A DNA stretch of 64,000 bases from Lolium rigidum (taxonomy: Eukaryota > Streptophyta > Magnoliopsida > Poales > Poaceae). The stretch is taken from NCBI RefSeq assembly GCF_022539505.1, contig NC_061514.1:340116644-340180643 (forward strand), read 5' to 3'. This document shows, piece after piece, positions 1-10,608 of the stretch. The notes below the pieces were generated by a model. That model had not been told where the DNA came from. It did no database searches and saw only the letters and a program-made list of their open reading frames with translations. The translations under genes were made by a program, and so were the position numbers. Positions within the stretch are counted from its first letter, which is position 1, and each line of letters opens with the position of its first letter.

Positions 1-1408
1 GTGCCCTGATCTGATTTGCCCCATTTACCAGTGTCAATTTGGTCAATATCCAACAAGTGTGCCAGCTCAAGAATATGGGCATCATGCAACTCATCATGTC
101 GTTTGGAAGAGGAGTCGACTGTGTTAATGATAAATAGAAGTTTCTGAAAGAATTGGCTATCAGGAACAACATCCTTAGATGCAGCAACAAGTGCAAGCTG
201 CAAACGATGGGCGTAACAATGGACATAATATGCATATGGACAATCTTTGAGGAAAAGTGCTTGCAATCCATTAAAATCCCCCATCATGTTGCTTTCCCCG
301 TCGTACCCCTGCCCGCGGAGATTTTGGACATCAAAGAAATGCTTCGATAATTCAGCACATAACTCTCCTTTTAGTGTTAATGATTTGGTGTTCCTTACAT
401 GTAACAGCTGAAAGAAGCGCTCTTGTAAAACTCCATCTTTATCAACGAATCTGAAAACAATTGTCATTTGCTCTCTTTTTGCCACATCACATGTTTCGTC
501 CACTATCTCCAATTTCACGACGGATATGAGCTCTAACCTTCATTGCATAGATACTCAAGATCTCTTGTTGAATCTCGTGAGATATGTAGCTGGAACAACG
601 TGGAGCATTCTCCAAAATGACAGCTGCAATATCAGGATTGAATTCTCCAAGAAGCTTCAACATTTCAATGTAATTCCCTCTGTTTCTTTACCCGACTGTT
701 TCATCATGGCCTCTAAAAGCACAAGATTGAACTGTTAACCACTTGACGGTTGCAACTGATGTTCTCGGCCTTAATCGATCTCTTTCTTTATCATTGTTGC
801 TTTGCACCTCTATAATGGTTGCTATGTGATTTGACTGATTCAATATAGCTTGGCAGTCTCTCACTGCGTTGTTGTGCTGTGAGCCTGTGAGCAAGGTCCA
901 GATCCAACATGAGCTAAAAAGGCACACTTCTTTCCATCATTCACTCTCTTCCAGCCATCAAAACCTAGCACAGTAAAGACATCAAAACCACTTTTTTTTT
1001 GATGTTTTTGCTGCAGAGAAAGCAAAAGAAGCAGTACGCACGACCGCTGCTCTCGGAATACTCCAACCATGGTGGAAATAGATGGAACCAACTGAACTGA
1101 AAACGTCTTTGATGTCCTTGTGGTCCAGAAGGCTTGTACTTCTTTAGTTTGGGCTGCATAGGACCTAGCTGCATATAAGCTTTGCGTACTTCATCTCTCA
1201 CATGTTCTGGATATTGCCAAATTTGCGGGCGTAAGGCAGGATCTCGCTCCAATAACTCAATGCCTTCAAATATGACCGGTTTCGCTCCCCGTTGTTCTTC
1301 ATTTTGTGTAGGTTGTTCAACTACAACCAATACCAATTGTTTATGTTCATGTCCAGAAGAACCATCAGGAGTTGCATCATTTCGTTTTCTTTTGTAATAT
1401 TTATCCAT
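1..1408 (-). pseudogene. hAT-type transposase relative (TTF zinc finger / DUF4371, ZMYM1-like), frameshifted and cut by the window edge
   Basis: Reading the minus strand from 1408 gives a basic N-terminus (MDKYYKRKRND) and then the TTF-type zinc-finger block with WFxxFPPWLEYSxSxGRAYCFFCFLC. The frame then breaks near 1040; the next piece carries SGFDVFTVLGFDGWKRVNDG. It breaks again near 925, continues as HNNAVRDCQAILNQSNHIATI, and breaks near 690. The DUF4371 part follows (FNPDIAAVILENAP, then VDETCDVAKREQM after a small deletion near 510, then GQGYDGESNM and YYVHCYAHRLQLALVAAS). The C-terminal dimerisation domain would lie left of position 1. These families are domesticated or mobile hAT proteins; at least four frame breaks make this a dead copy. 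I did not identify terminal inverted repeats. Confidence 0.88.
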
Positions 1409-1684
1409 GGCTTTGTCTTGGAATACTTGAAGGAGCTACCTAATGGTGTTACACAAAAAATAATAGATCAGTTTTAAGAAAAGCAACACATATAAATTAA
1501 TGTCTTATGTGCTGCTAAAAAAACCTATGATGATTCTCTAGTTTCAGATCAGCAAGGGGATTAAACACTCCATGACATAATTCATTGATACCTTGGTCGA
1601 TTACTCGATTTGATTCTGCACTGGCAAAAATAACTTTGCATTAGTAATGACCACGCCGGGCGGACGGCGCCATGTGCTCTAACC

Positions 1685-1922
1685 ACCATTCATACCACGA
1701 TCTAAAAATTCGAGGGAGAAACAGAGAGAAGCTAGCAAGGATTTATCACGGACTAGAAGAAATAGAGAGCTGCTAGCTCTCCTAGCGTGGGGATTTGAGC
1801 AAGACCATTCATACCACGATCTGAAAATTCGAGGGAGAAACAGAGAGCAGCTAGCAAGGATTTATCACGGACTAGAAGAAATAGAGAGCTGCTAGCTCTC
1901 CTAGCGTGGGGATTTGAGCAAG
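1685..1922. repeat. 119-bp direct tandem duplication
   Basis: Two copies, 1685-1803 and 1804-1922, each begin ACCATTCATACCACGATCT and end GGGGATTTGAGCAAG. They differ at only about two positions, so the duplication is recent. It lies in non-coding DNA upstream of the hAT pseudogene. Each copy contains the short palindrome-like stretch AGAGAGCTGCTAGCTCTC. Flanking DNA at 1409-1684 and 1923-2164 shows no gene. Confidence 0.95.
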
Positions 1923-2164
1923 ACCTGAAAGGGGGATTTGGGGAGACGGACAGACGGAGGAACTGGAGCTAATCCAGGCGATGAGGCGGACGCAGCGTAT
2001 ACGAAGACGAGTACAGCGAACGAGTCGATCTAGTTCTGGCCGGATGCAAGGAAGGGCTTGGGCCAGATGTATTAGTAATTTTTTTGCACTTTCATAAGAC
2101 TGGGCCGGAGCCCATTATGGTCTCCACAACGCTCCGCCAGTGGGGAAAAGGTTTCCTTCTATTA

Positions 2165-4001
2165 CTAGTCTAAGTTTCCACTATAGCTGATGCAGAAGCT
2201 GACTCCATTGACTTCTTTGATTGGATTCTTCATCTTGTTGTAGTTGACTCCTTTGTCTACGAGTTCCACGGTAGTTTCTCCTTCGGTGCTTCCATAACTA
2301 AGCAGGGGATTCAAAGAGGGATGAGTACAAGCATACTCAACAAGTTCATTATAGGAAATATGTGTATCATGCACTAGCTACATCCACAGACCAGAAAGTC
2401 ATAGGCAAATGCAAGTTTTCGTAAATATTTCTTCAAAAGGTTTATTTTATTCTGAAAACTATGCCCGTCAGCCTTCACATGTTGACCAGAACTTCACGGA
2501 GTTCCTTTCCTGCCGCGTTCGTAGTTCCCTTCCCGGAACAGGAAGTGACAACCACAATATGATACACTCTGCAGAGGTGCGTTACTTTTCCCATAAGAGA
2601 ACTTATCCTTGTTGCCAACCGGGCAGCTTATCCCGTCCACACTTCCTTGGTGTGAGGCCCAGTATAAAAACCAAGCCAATCACTGCCTTCTCCGCGACCC
2701 TGCATACCCACCCTTTTGCCATCCGTACATCCCCGGTAGACTTCTCCCGATCATACGACTTTACCCCCGATGTATTATAGACAATCCATCATAGAAGGTA
2801 GAGCCTCTCATCCACACGGATGGGGATTTTAAAGGATTTTCTAACCTACTACAGTGTTATCTCAACACCCAGCCAGGCTCTATCAAGTCTGTTGATATGC
2901 AAGAGGGAAAAAATACAGCTGACTTCCCGAGAGCCATTATAGATCTTATGGTTAACGCGATATGTACGGCGCTAGAATCACTAGACGGCATTGGTAATTA
3001 GTCCTAGATGAATAGAACCCTTGCAATGGAACCTCCACCAATCAACACATACCATGGTTCCATTGCCCACCACATAGTCATATTCATAATTGTAAAATAA
3101 TATTTTGCTTTTCAATGCAAGAGTGATAAGTATAGTACTTTTCATATAGTTTGATAAAAATAATCAAATGACATGAGCAAGCGATGAACTTGCCTTTTTT
3201 GACTGCAAGATTATGCAGGCAAAAAGCTTCATTACGTGATAACTTTAAATTCTGAAATACCATCATCGTCCGGTAAGGACAATGTTGAAAGAACTGGAAA
3301 ATTAAGATGCTATGATGCATAGTATGAGATGCAATCGTCCTGAGCGTAACCTAACCTCGATGATTTAGGATTGGTGAGTTGTAAAGATTTATTTAAGGTG
3401 TGTTGCACTTTTAGAATAGTTCTCAAACAAGGTTCTTATTAAGTTTTGGTTATATTAGTATCATAAACAAGGGTATAAGACATCATAACAAGCATACACA
3501 TAAAGAAATTTTAGTTGAATAACATGTAAAGAACAGTTGTCAATTTTAAGTTCTATGGTGCATGGTTGATGATTACATATATTATACTTCAAAAGAATAA
3601 CTTTTGAAGAACATGTTAGTTAAGAAATAATAAGTATTTCAAGAAAATCTATTTGCTTCTATGGTTTACTTGTGTATTTACTTCAAAAGAATAACTTTTG
3701 AAGAACAGATTATATAAGAATAAGAACTACTATAACTAGGAGCTGTGGGCTTCTAGGGTTTACTATTGGATTCATTTAGTTCTCTAATAGGGACTAGTTG
3801 GTTCTTAGTTAGAATGGGTCTATATGCAGCAAATTGAGCAGGTTTATTACTATGGTTGATTATGGTTATCATATCAAAGGATGGTTATCAAGGTGATGCT
3901 ATGAGTTAGGGTTTACTATAACTTCCTATTTGTTTCACTAAGTAACCTAATAATGGACTTCTAAGCTAGGTGGGTTATGATCCTTAAGTAGAGTGTAGTT
4001 G
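2165..4001 (+). repeat. Old LTR-type repeat, segment P (left copy), continued at 10354
   Basis: This stretch is an inverted, diverged copy of about 14700-16830. Shared landmarks include AACAAGTTCATTATAGGAAA, CTCTGCAGAGGTG followed by TTACCCATAAGAGA, CACTTCCTTGGTGTGAGGCC, CATCGTCCGGTAAGGAC and ACTTCAAAAGAATAACTTT (twice here). No coding capacity is seen. The block is interrupted by the Gypsy element at 4002-10353 and resumes at 10354. I take it for part of a large LTR retrotransposon, probably Gypsy, but cannot name the family. Confidence 0.75.
3997..4001. other. Target-site duplication AGTTG (left copy)
   Basis: AGTTG directly precedes the element at 4002 and is repeated at 10354-10358 directly after it. 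A 5-bp duplication is standard for LTR retrotransposon integration. Confidence 0.93.
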
Positions 4002-5147
4002 TGTTGACTGCCAAAACCCACCGGCGGGCAGCGGCCTTGTCAACACCGTAGAGCCGGGAAGAGCCTAGAGCTGCGGCTGGCTGAGACCCCTCCGAGCGAC
4101 GGCCCGCAATGCTCTTCTGGTCACACGCGGCGATGCGAAGTGCAAGGGCGTGCCACCTGACCTATACCGGTCGGGAAGGTGATGGGGATGCCTCGCTTAG
4201 TTTCTGCAGGGCATACATGTAAACATTAAATACGAGCCTCGATCGGCTCTCAGGTTATCCTGTGGATCGGCTCAAAGAGCCGATCCACCCATGATTCGTA
4301 CGGGGTGCACGAATACTTGGTGGTCCTGCTTGATCAAGATGAAGCTAATGAGATCTACGACGGTTTAGGGTTTTCACCGCATAATCGGATCATCCTACTC
4401 CGGGTTGGGCCTCGCGGCCACGCACGGTGCTCGTAAGCCGATCCTAAACAAGGCCTAAAAACCAACATGAAGTTGATCCTCGGAACATCCCGTTTAGGAC
4501 TTGCGAACGCCACCCTACGTGTAACTATTGCAGATATTAAACTAATCCTTGTAGAACAAGGAGCAATCGTAACGGATCAGATCTACTAAATAATGATCAA
4601 GCGGGGTGCCGCCCCCACACCTGAGATAGGCGTGAGGGCGGCTAGATATGCAAGGGTTGCACTACGTAAGCATGCTTAAACGAAGAACAATGCTAACCCT
4701 AACACATCTAATGATAACTACGTTGCTCGCCATCAAAAGTGCTTCGAGTACGAGCAACGCATGAACAACGTGGGGCTTGTGCTTGCCTAGATCGCAAGAT
4801 GCGATCTAGGCAGCATGTCGCTACCCGATAGAAACCCTCGAGACGAAGGAGTTGGCGATGCGCCGAGATTGGTTTGTTTTGGGGTTGAACGTGAGTTGTT
4901 GTTTATTCCATAAACCCTAGATACATATTTATAGTCCAGCGGACTTTCTAATGAGAGCGTGCACTAAACCGTGCACGAGATAAACTCTAACTTCTAAATC
5001 GATACACAATCTATCATATTAAGATACACGGGCTAACTAGCCCAAATTCTCCGTGCAAGGCCGCTTCATAGATCTTCCATATGTAATCTTCCAAGCCCAT
5101 CTTGATCGCGGCCCACCTCTTGATTTAGCCAAAATCCGGTGATAACA
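4002..5147 (-). repeat. 3' LTR of the 4002-10353 element
   Basis: 1146 bp, from TGTTGACTGCC to GGTGATAACA on the plus strand. It matches 9181-10353 almost throughout. The main difference is a net 27-bp loss near 4522, where the other LTR keeps CACCGGATCCTCCCCC and following bases. The few differences indicate a young insertion. Confidence 0.95.
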
Positions 5148-5162
5148 CATGCCCCCCTGGTT
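5148..5162 (-). other. Polypurine tract next to the 3' LTR
   Basis: On the minus strand the sequence just before the LTR start is ACCAGGGGGGCATG. This is a plausible plus-strand priming site for an element read on the minus strand. Confidence 0.75.
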
Positions 5163-5419
5163 TTGGTAATGATAATTTCAAAACCACTCGTTTTTTCCTC
5201 GGAGGGGTCGTGTCACGGCAGAGCGGAAGCTGTCGCGAGCATGCCTCATCATGACGACTTGCCTTCCCAACTTCTCCGCACGATTTGACAGTTTTGGCAC
5301 CATGTCCTCGAGAACTGCTCGGAAATTAAAAACCCCCACCTCCTTTTATTTAGCCGCATCGAACGGTTCTCCTCTTTACCCCTTCCGCAGCGGCACTCCA
5401 AAAAACCCTCCCCGCAACC

Positions 5420-5824
5420 ATGTCCTCTTCCTCTTCCTCTTCTTCTTCGTCGGATCTTTCCCACGTGTCCTCTCCCATCCGAGAGTCGACGCCCTCGTGG
5501 GGTACGCAAGCGGCGTACGACATCCTCGCCCCAACGAAGTGGGACAAAGAGGACCATGACTCCTCCGTCAGGTCCGAGGATGACAAATCCCACACCGACG
5601 GGGAGAGCGACCTCCGCTTCCTTGCTGACGAGGAAGTGGTGGAGGAGAGCGAAGACGACCGCCTCTCCTGGGCGGACTTCACCACCTCCGAGGAGGTGAA
5701 GGAGGAGGAGGAGGAGGAGGATGAAGACAGCTCCTCCGACGAGCCGCCGGCCAAACGCCGCCACCTGCGGCCGGGAATTTCAGCGACGTCGACGGTGGAC
5801 GACGACGGCCGACGAAGAGGATGA
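5420..5824 (+). CDS. Antisense acidic, serine-rich ORF inside the Gypsy element
   Basis: The ORF starts at an ATG in a good plant context (CAACCATGTC) and encodes 134 residues. It begins with a run of ten serines, then a more ordered block (SPIRESTPSWGTQAAYDIL), then acidic and serine-rich sequence with EEEEEEDED and a basic PPAKRRH stretch that could serve as a nuclear signal. It lies opposite the element's gag-protease, between them and the 3' LTR. The acidic tail continues in the next frame (DEEDEDDEGP to 5936), so I infer a frameshift near 5810 in a protein that was originally longer. Similar short acidic ORFs recur in cereal Gypsy elements as I remember them; function is unknown. It could be a chance GC-rich reading frame, but the ATG context and compositional order argue against that. 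Confidence 0.6.
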   Translation: MSSSSSSSSSSDLSHVSSPIRESTPSWGTQAAYDILAPTKWDKEDHDSSVRSEDDKSHTDGESDLRFLADEEVVEESEDDRLSWADFTTSEEVKEEEEEEDEDSSSDEPPAKRRHLRPGISATSTVDDDGRRRG

Positions 5825-6469
5825 AGACGACGAGGGTCCTGTCGGCGGCCGCCGGAGCGGTGATGACGAGCCGGCGGGGAGCAGCGCCGGCGGTGGCGAC
5901 GACGGTGACGACGACGAGGGCAGCAGCGGCCCCTAGATAGGGTCTTAGCACAGGGCTAGCGAGTAGTAGACGGGGCAATGTATCCCCCTGGTATTTCCTT
6001 TTGAGAGCAATCAGCTCTTCTATGTAAGAAATCGGCGCATTAATGAAGGAATTCCCCAACTCGATTTTGCCGATTCCTTTTATGATAATTTAGCCGATCG
6101 TCTTTCTTTCCGATTCACGCGATTGCCAAGCTGGACAATGCCCAACAAGCCGATGGCATCGCATCGGTCTCTCACGATAGATTTCGAGATAGATCCACCC
6201 GGACCCAAATTCCTTGTCAAACAAGGCCAAGCCCTAATCGCGCAAATCCCATGAGTTGTAAACGCAGATCTCTCAAGATGTCATGTTGAACTTAGCGGCG
6301 AACTCTTGAAATAATGTCAGATCTCCTCTAAATTTCAAACCTTCTTCCGCCGCATTATCCTCTCCGAATTCCGCTCGCTCAGTTCCGGCAGCTTCCTTCT
6401 GCAATAATCACTGTCTTTCGAACGAGCCGCCACGAAGAGCGAGCCCACTTCGACAGAGTTGGTTAAACC
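5825..6469. other. Non-coding interior of the Gypsy element
   Basis: 5825-5936 is the frameshifted acidic tail. From 5937 to about 6469 I see no conserved ORF on either strand. Confidence 0.6.
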
Positions 6470-7125
6470 TCGAGGGCGAGCTCCCCCCCGAGCCTCAGCC
6501 AAGGCGAGGATAAAGAATGGATCATCACCATTGATATTTCGGGGCGGGCTCAACCTTGTCCAAGAGAGCTATCCTGCGGGGCCACCGACCAATCACCTCC
6601 CTTCCGTCGAGAGTCCATACGAGCCGATCCAGCGGGCTATGATAATTTTGCAGCATAAGCACCATCCTTTAGGTAACTTGTGGTGCGAGAGTTTAGCCGA
6701 TTCCAACGAAATCGGCTCCCGGAGCGAGAGAACCTTCAAGGTGAGCTGCCCCCGAGCCTTAGTCGGGCGGGAATAGCAGCCGAGCCGATCACGCCGATCA
6801 TCCTTGGTTATCCAACTCGCAACGCCGTATCAACCGATTCACCAAAATCGGCTCTTTAGAGTGAGGAAATTTCGGGGCGAGCTGCCCCCCCGAGCTTCTG
6901 GTGAGACCGTCTTCGCATTGGCTATCTCTTGGAGGGACATCTCTTGGAGGGAACTAGCCCTCTGCTCTTAAGTCGATGTCTGCGCATCGGCTATTCTTGA
7001 AAAAAGTTCGAATTTTTTCGGCCGACTTGTGTATCGGCCCCCATACTCCAATATCATCCACCATCAAAGGATGAGACTCTTCTACTGCATATCCTCGTGT
7101 TTTATCCACTTGGCGCCCCCGAGCC
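6470..7125 (+). repeat. Repeated polypyrimidine (PPT-like on minus strand) motifs
   Basis: CCCCCGAGCC-type motifs occur four times with similar context: GAGCTCCCCCCCGAGCCTC near 6478, GAGCTGCCCCCGAGCCTTAG near 6742, GAGCTGCCCCCCCGAGCTTC near 6880, and GGCGCCCCCGAGCCGATT near 7112. Between them, phrases such as CCGATT/AATCGGCTC recur. On the element's coding strand these are purine runs resembling its polypurine tract. Repeated PPT-like motifs and tandem repeats in the 3' region are reported for Tat-lineage elements. Confidence 0.65.
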
Positions 7126-7333
7126 GATTCCGTCAAGAGAATTGATGACATCGGCTCGTTGGACCGTGAATGTGTTGAACCCGGCAGTATGGATGGTGAG
7201 GATATTCACGGCCGATCATCGGAATCGGCCTCCACGTTGTTTGCTCAGTGAAGGTTTTGTAATGCCCCTTCATAGACCCTTGGGGCCGATCCCAAGGATC
7301 AGCCTCGCCAACTTGCACATCGCTCGGCTTCAA

Positions 7334-8239
7334 CTACATGGTCAGGCCAGTGGATAAAACTAGCTTAACCCTTCCCTTTGTCACATCGATGCGCTCGCAG
7401 TCGTCCAAGTTGATGCCTGAGAGGGGTTCTTGGCCGGCTGCTTCCCATGCGTTCATGCCAGCCGTTGAAACTTCGGCCGAGTCATCGGCTTGGACGACCT
7501 CTACCTCATCACCATCCCACTGTATTATGCATTGGTGCATCGTGGAGGGAATGCGGCAGTTGGCGTGGATCCACTCTCTTCCCGACAAAACAGCATAACT
7601 CGCTCGTGCTATCAACGATGAAGAACGTCGTAGGGATAGTTTTTCTTCCTACGGTCAGATCCACGTTCAGAACTCCTTGTGCCTCAGACGCTTGGCCGTT
7701 GAAGTCGCTCAACGTTACGTTGGTCTTGATTAGATCCGAACTCGAGCGTCCTAGCCGACGTAGCATAGAGTACGGCATGATGTTAATCGCCGCTCCGGTG
7801 TCCACCGAGCATCTTATTTACGAGGCCTCCCATCGATATACCCTCGTAAGTACGGGGCCTTCGGATGCCTGTAGCTCCTTTCTCGTGGCTTCTCAAAGAT
7901 AACCGGCCGTGGGCCGCGATCAAGTTGTGCCACGGATGTCTCATCTAATCTCGGAGCACCGAACTCCGAAGGGAGGATAAACACCATATTTGTGCCGGCC
8001 GATGTTTCATCATCGGCTTTTCTCTGTTCGGGGCGCCACTCTTTTCTTTGTGGCTGACCTTCCTCGTCCGAGATTCGCAGAATTTTGGCGGCCGGATCAG
8101 GCCGTGCCTTCCTTAGCGTGCGCGAGTATAATCTTTCGGCTTCTTCCAACCCACGCAGTACGCTGGACTCTTTGCTTCTGGGAACGGCTGAGCCCATCAG
8201 GGCACCATCTGGGCTGATGATATTTGTATTCTTCACCAC
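7334..8239 (-). pseudogene. Gag C-terminus and retroviral-type aspartic protease fragment of the Gypsy element
   Basis: Minus-strand reading of 8239-7814 gives a linker ending YLRGYIDGRPRK, which runs out of frame just before the protease. The protease active-site block VDTGAAINIMPYSMLRRLG starts at about 7805 in another frame. Two single-base insertions, one just after GRP and one just before VDTG, account for the break. Downstream, 7615-7334 contains YAVLSGREWIHANCRIPSTMHQ in yet another frame. The catalytic DTG is intact. Nothing resembling reverse transcriptase follows. Confidence 0.8.
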
Positions 8240-9119
8240 CGTCCTCTAGCTCCTCGAGATCTTCCATCTGAGGGGACTCAGCACGCTTGTTCTGAGGGGA
8301 CACGTTAGCGGCACCCTTCTTCCTTTGTTTGCATTCTGGGCAGTCCTCGATTGTTGGCAATCGGCTCATTCCTGAGTCCCAGCAATGTTTGAAGAACGGG
8401 CAGTCCCAGTGCTTATCCATGTCACTCTGCCCCCTTGGCCTTCCTTCGGCGCGACGATCGTACCCGTCGTTGCTTCTACCATGTTGGCGGTACCTTCCGA
8501 CCTCGGCATCAGACTGGAAATTCCTTTCATCATCCGCGTCGTAGCGCCGACGTCGGTCGTGGTGTTGCTCGTATTTGTTGAGAGGGTGCTTGGAGCGTGG
8601 GCGTTGATACCGCATGCTTCTTGTTCCCTCCCTTGCCAGGTACCGCCTGTCCTCACCTTGGGGCTGGTCGCGCGGATCGGCTCCCTTTTCATCCTTGCCA
8701 CGGGAGTGGCTGCTTTCTGTTTCCTCTTTGTCATGGCGGCTTGCAGATCCCGCCATATTGACACCAAAGCCTATGGGGTGGCTGAGATCCACCGTGTCGA
8801 CACCGGGCCCCGGACGTGGGTTTCTACCGAGCTTGATATCGTGCGGCCGGGTCTTCTCAGAGGAGCCGAGGGGTTCGGCTCCAAGGGTTGCCTTGATTCC
8901 GTCATGTTTCCTTCTGAGCTCCTTAGGCAGATCCCCATGTTTCAGCGACCTGGTGCGCTCCTCCGACGAGGTGGAGAAATTTATCTCATCGAAGGCGCCT
9001 TCGGGCGTGGAACCCCTCCCCCTGACGCCATGGGAGTGGGTTTGGTGGGAAGAGCCGATGAGTTCGGCTTCGAGGATGGCCTTGATCTCATCGCATGTGA
9101 CTGGCGTGCCGCCCGCCAT
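8097..9119 (-). CDS. Gag-like polyprotein N-terminal part (retrotransposon)
   Basis: I choose the ATG at 9119 (MAGGTPVTCDEIKAIL), which lies downstream of the PBS; the open frame extends further 5' only through the PBS and leader. The 340-residue product is rich in charged residues. It contains a basic RRRRYDADDE-type region and near the end a zinc-binding block with CPFFKHC and DCPEC (about residues 250-275). The capsid-like retrotrans_gag core that usually sits between these parts is not recognisable, suggesting an internal deletion. The reading frame overlaps the 3' continuation (7814-8239), which is in another frame. The role would be RNA packaging in virus-like particles. Confidence 0.7.
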   Translation of the reverse strand: MAGGTPVTCDEIKAILEAELIGSSHQTHSHGVRGRGSTPEGAFDEINFSTSSEERTRSLKHGDLPKELRRKHDGIKATLGAEPLGSSEKTRPHDIKLGRNPRPGPGVDTVDLSHPIGFGVNMAGSASRHDKEETESSHSRGKDEKGADPRDQPQGEDRRYLAREGTRSMRYQRPRSKHPLNKYEQHHDRRRRYDADDERNFQSDAEVGRYRQHGRSNDGYDRRAEGRPRGQSDMDKHWDCPFFKHCWDSGMSRLPTIEDCPECKQRKKGAANVSPQNKRAESPQMEDLEELEDGGEEYKYHQPRWCPDGLSRSQKQRVQRTAWVGRSRKIILAHAKEGTA

Positions 9120-9157
9120 CTCAGATGCAGATGGCGATGTGGTTGATGTAGACGATT

Positions 9158-9175
9158 GTCCCACCGGGCGTGCCA
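9158..9175 (-). other. Primer-binding site of the Gypsy element
   Basis: On the minus strand TGGCACGCCCGGTGGGAC starts five bases after the LTR end. The position and TGG start are as expected for a tRNA-primed site; I do not assign the tRNA. Confidence 0.8.
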
Positions 9176-9180
9176 GAATG

Positions 9181-10353
9181 TGTTGACTGCCAAAACCCAC
9201 CGGCGGGCAGCGGCCTTGTCAACACCGTAGAGCCGGGAAGAGCCTAGAGCTGCGGCTGGCTGAGACCCCTCCGAGCGACGGCCCGCAATGCTCTTCCGGT
9301 CACACGCGGCGATGCGAAGTGCAAGGGCGTGCCACCGACCTATACCGGTCGGGAAGGTGATGGGGATGCCTCGCTTAGTTTCCTGCAGGGCATACATGTA
9401 AACATTAAATACGAGCCTCGATCGGCTCTCGAGGTTATCCCGTGAATCGGCTCAAAGAGCCGATCCACCCATGATTCGTACGGGGTGCACGAATACTTGG
9501 TGGTCCTGCTTGATCAAGATGAAGCTAATGAGATCTACGACGGTTTAGGGTTTTCACCGCATAATCGGATCATCCTACTCCAGGTTGGGCCTCGCGGCCA
9601 CGCACGGTGCTCGTAAGCCGATCCTAAACAAGGCCTAAAAACCAACATGAAGTTGATCCTCGGAACATCCCGTTTAGGACTTGCGAACGCCACCCTACGT
9701 GCCACCGGATCCTCCCCCTTTGTAAGGCCTAACTATTGCGGATATTAAACTAATCCTTGTAGAACAAGGAGCAATCGTAACGGATCAGATCTACTAAATA
9801 ATGATCAAGCGGGGTGCCGCCCCCACACCTGAGATAGGCGTGAGGGCGGCTAGATATGCAAGGGTTGCACTACGTAAGCATGCTTAAACGAAGAACAATG
9901 CTAACCCTAACACATCTAATGATAACTACGTTGCTCGCCATCAAAAGTGCTTCAGTACGAGCAACGCATGAACAACGTGGGGCTTGTGCTGCCTAGATCG
10001 CAAGATGCGATCTAGGCAGCATGTCGCTTCCTGATAGAAACCCTCGAGACGAAGGAGTTGGCGATGCGCCGAGATTGGTTTGTTTTGGGGTTGAACGTGA
10101 GTTGTTGTTTATTCCATAAACCCTAGATACATATTTATAGTCCAGCGGACTTTCTAATGAGAGCGTGCACTAAACCGTGCACGAGATAAACTCTAACTTC
10201 TAAATCGATACACAATCTATCATATTAAGATACACGGGCTAACTAGCCCCAATTCTCCGTGCAAGGCCGCTTCATAGATCTTCCATATGTAATCTTCCAA
10301 GCCCATCTTGATCGCGGCCCACCTCTTGATTTAGCCAAAATCTGGTGATAACA
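9181..10353 (-). repeat. 5' LTR of the 4002-10353 element
   Basis: 1173 bp bounded by TGTTGACTGCC and GGTGATAACA on the plus strand and followed by AGTTG, the right TSD copy at 10354-10358. It keeps the 27 bp lost from the other LTR. Confidence 0.95.
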
Positions 10354-10608
10354 AGTTGAGTAGGAGCATGTGATGTGAATTACTACACAAGATTGGTATT
10401 AGGGTTGATCATCATGATTCTACTAGGGTATGATACTTGAGGTTGATTCCAATGGTGTGATATTTAGGGATGGTGATCAATGTTGTTAATATGTGGGTAA
10501 CAAGCTAGGGTTTGCTCCTAAGTGGCAATAATGGATCATATAAGGTTTATTCAAGAGTAAATAAATGAAATCATGACTTCATGTGAGTTGGTTTTACTTT
10601 AATTAGTT
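10354..10608 (+). repeat. Old LTR-type repeat, end of segment P
   Basis: This is the continuation of 2165-4001 beyond the nested Gypsy element, AT-rich with no ORF. Patchy similarity to the inverted copy near 14750-14850 includes TTGAGGTT and AATGGTGTGAT. It abuts the next repeat at TGTAATATCCCAGG. Confidence 0.6.

Larger units (their letters stand above)
4002..10353 (-). mobile_element. Non-autonomous Gypsy-type LTR retrotransposon with gag-protease remnant and antisense ORF
   Basis: The element is complete: two near-identical LTRs ending TG/CA, a 5-bp TSD (AGTTG), a primer-binding site inside the right LTR and a polypurine tract inside the left LTR, so it reads on the minus strand. Minus-strand order is LTR, PBS, gag with a CCHC-like motif, an aspartic protease fragment (DTGAAINIMPY), a non-coding part with repeated polypyrimidine motifs, a plus-strand acidic ORF, and LTR. 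No reverse transcriptase, RNase H or integrase motif is visible anywhere, so it must have moved with enzymes supplied in trans. An antisense ORF next to the 3' LTR is a known trait of Tat-lineage Gypsy elements such as Grande and RIRE2; lineage assignment is inference. Confidence 0.9.

Noticed and set aside
8385..9146. 253-residue plus-strand open frame opposite the gag ORF
   Set aside because: Shadow of the minus-strand gag; hydrophobic but without any recognisable domain, and codon pattern follows the other strand.
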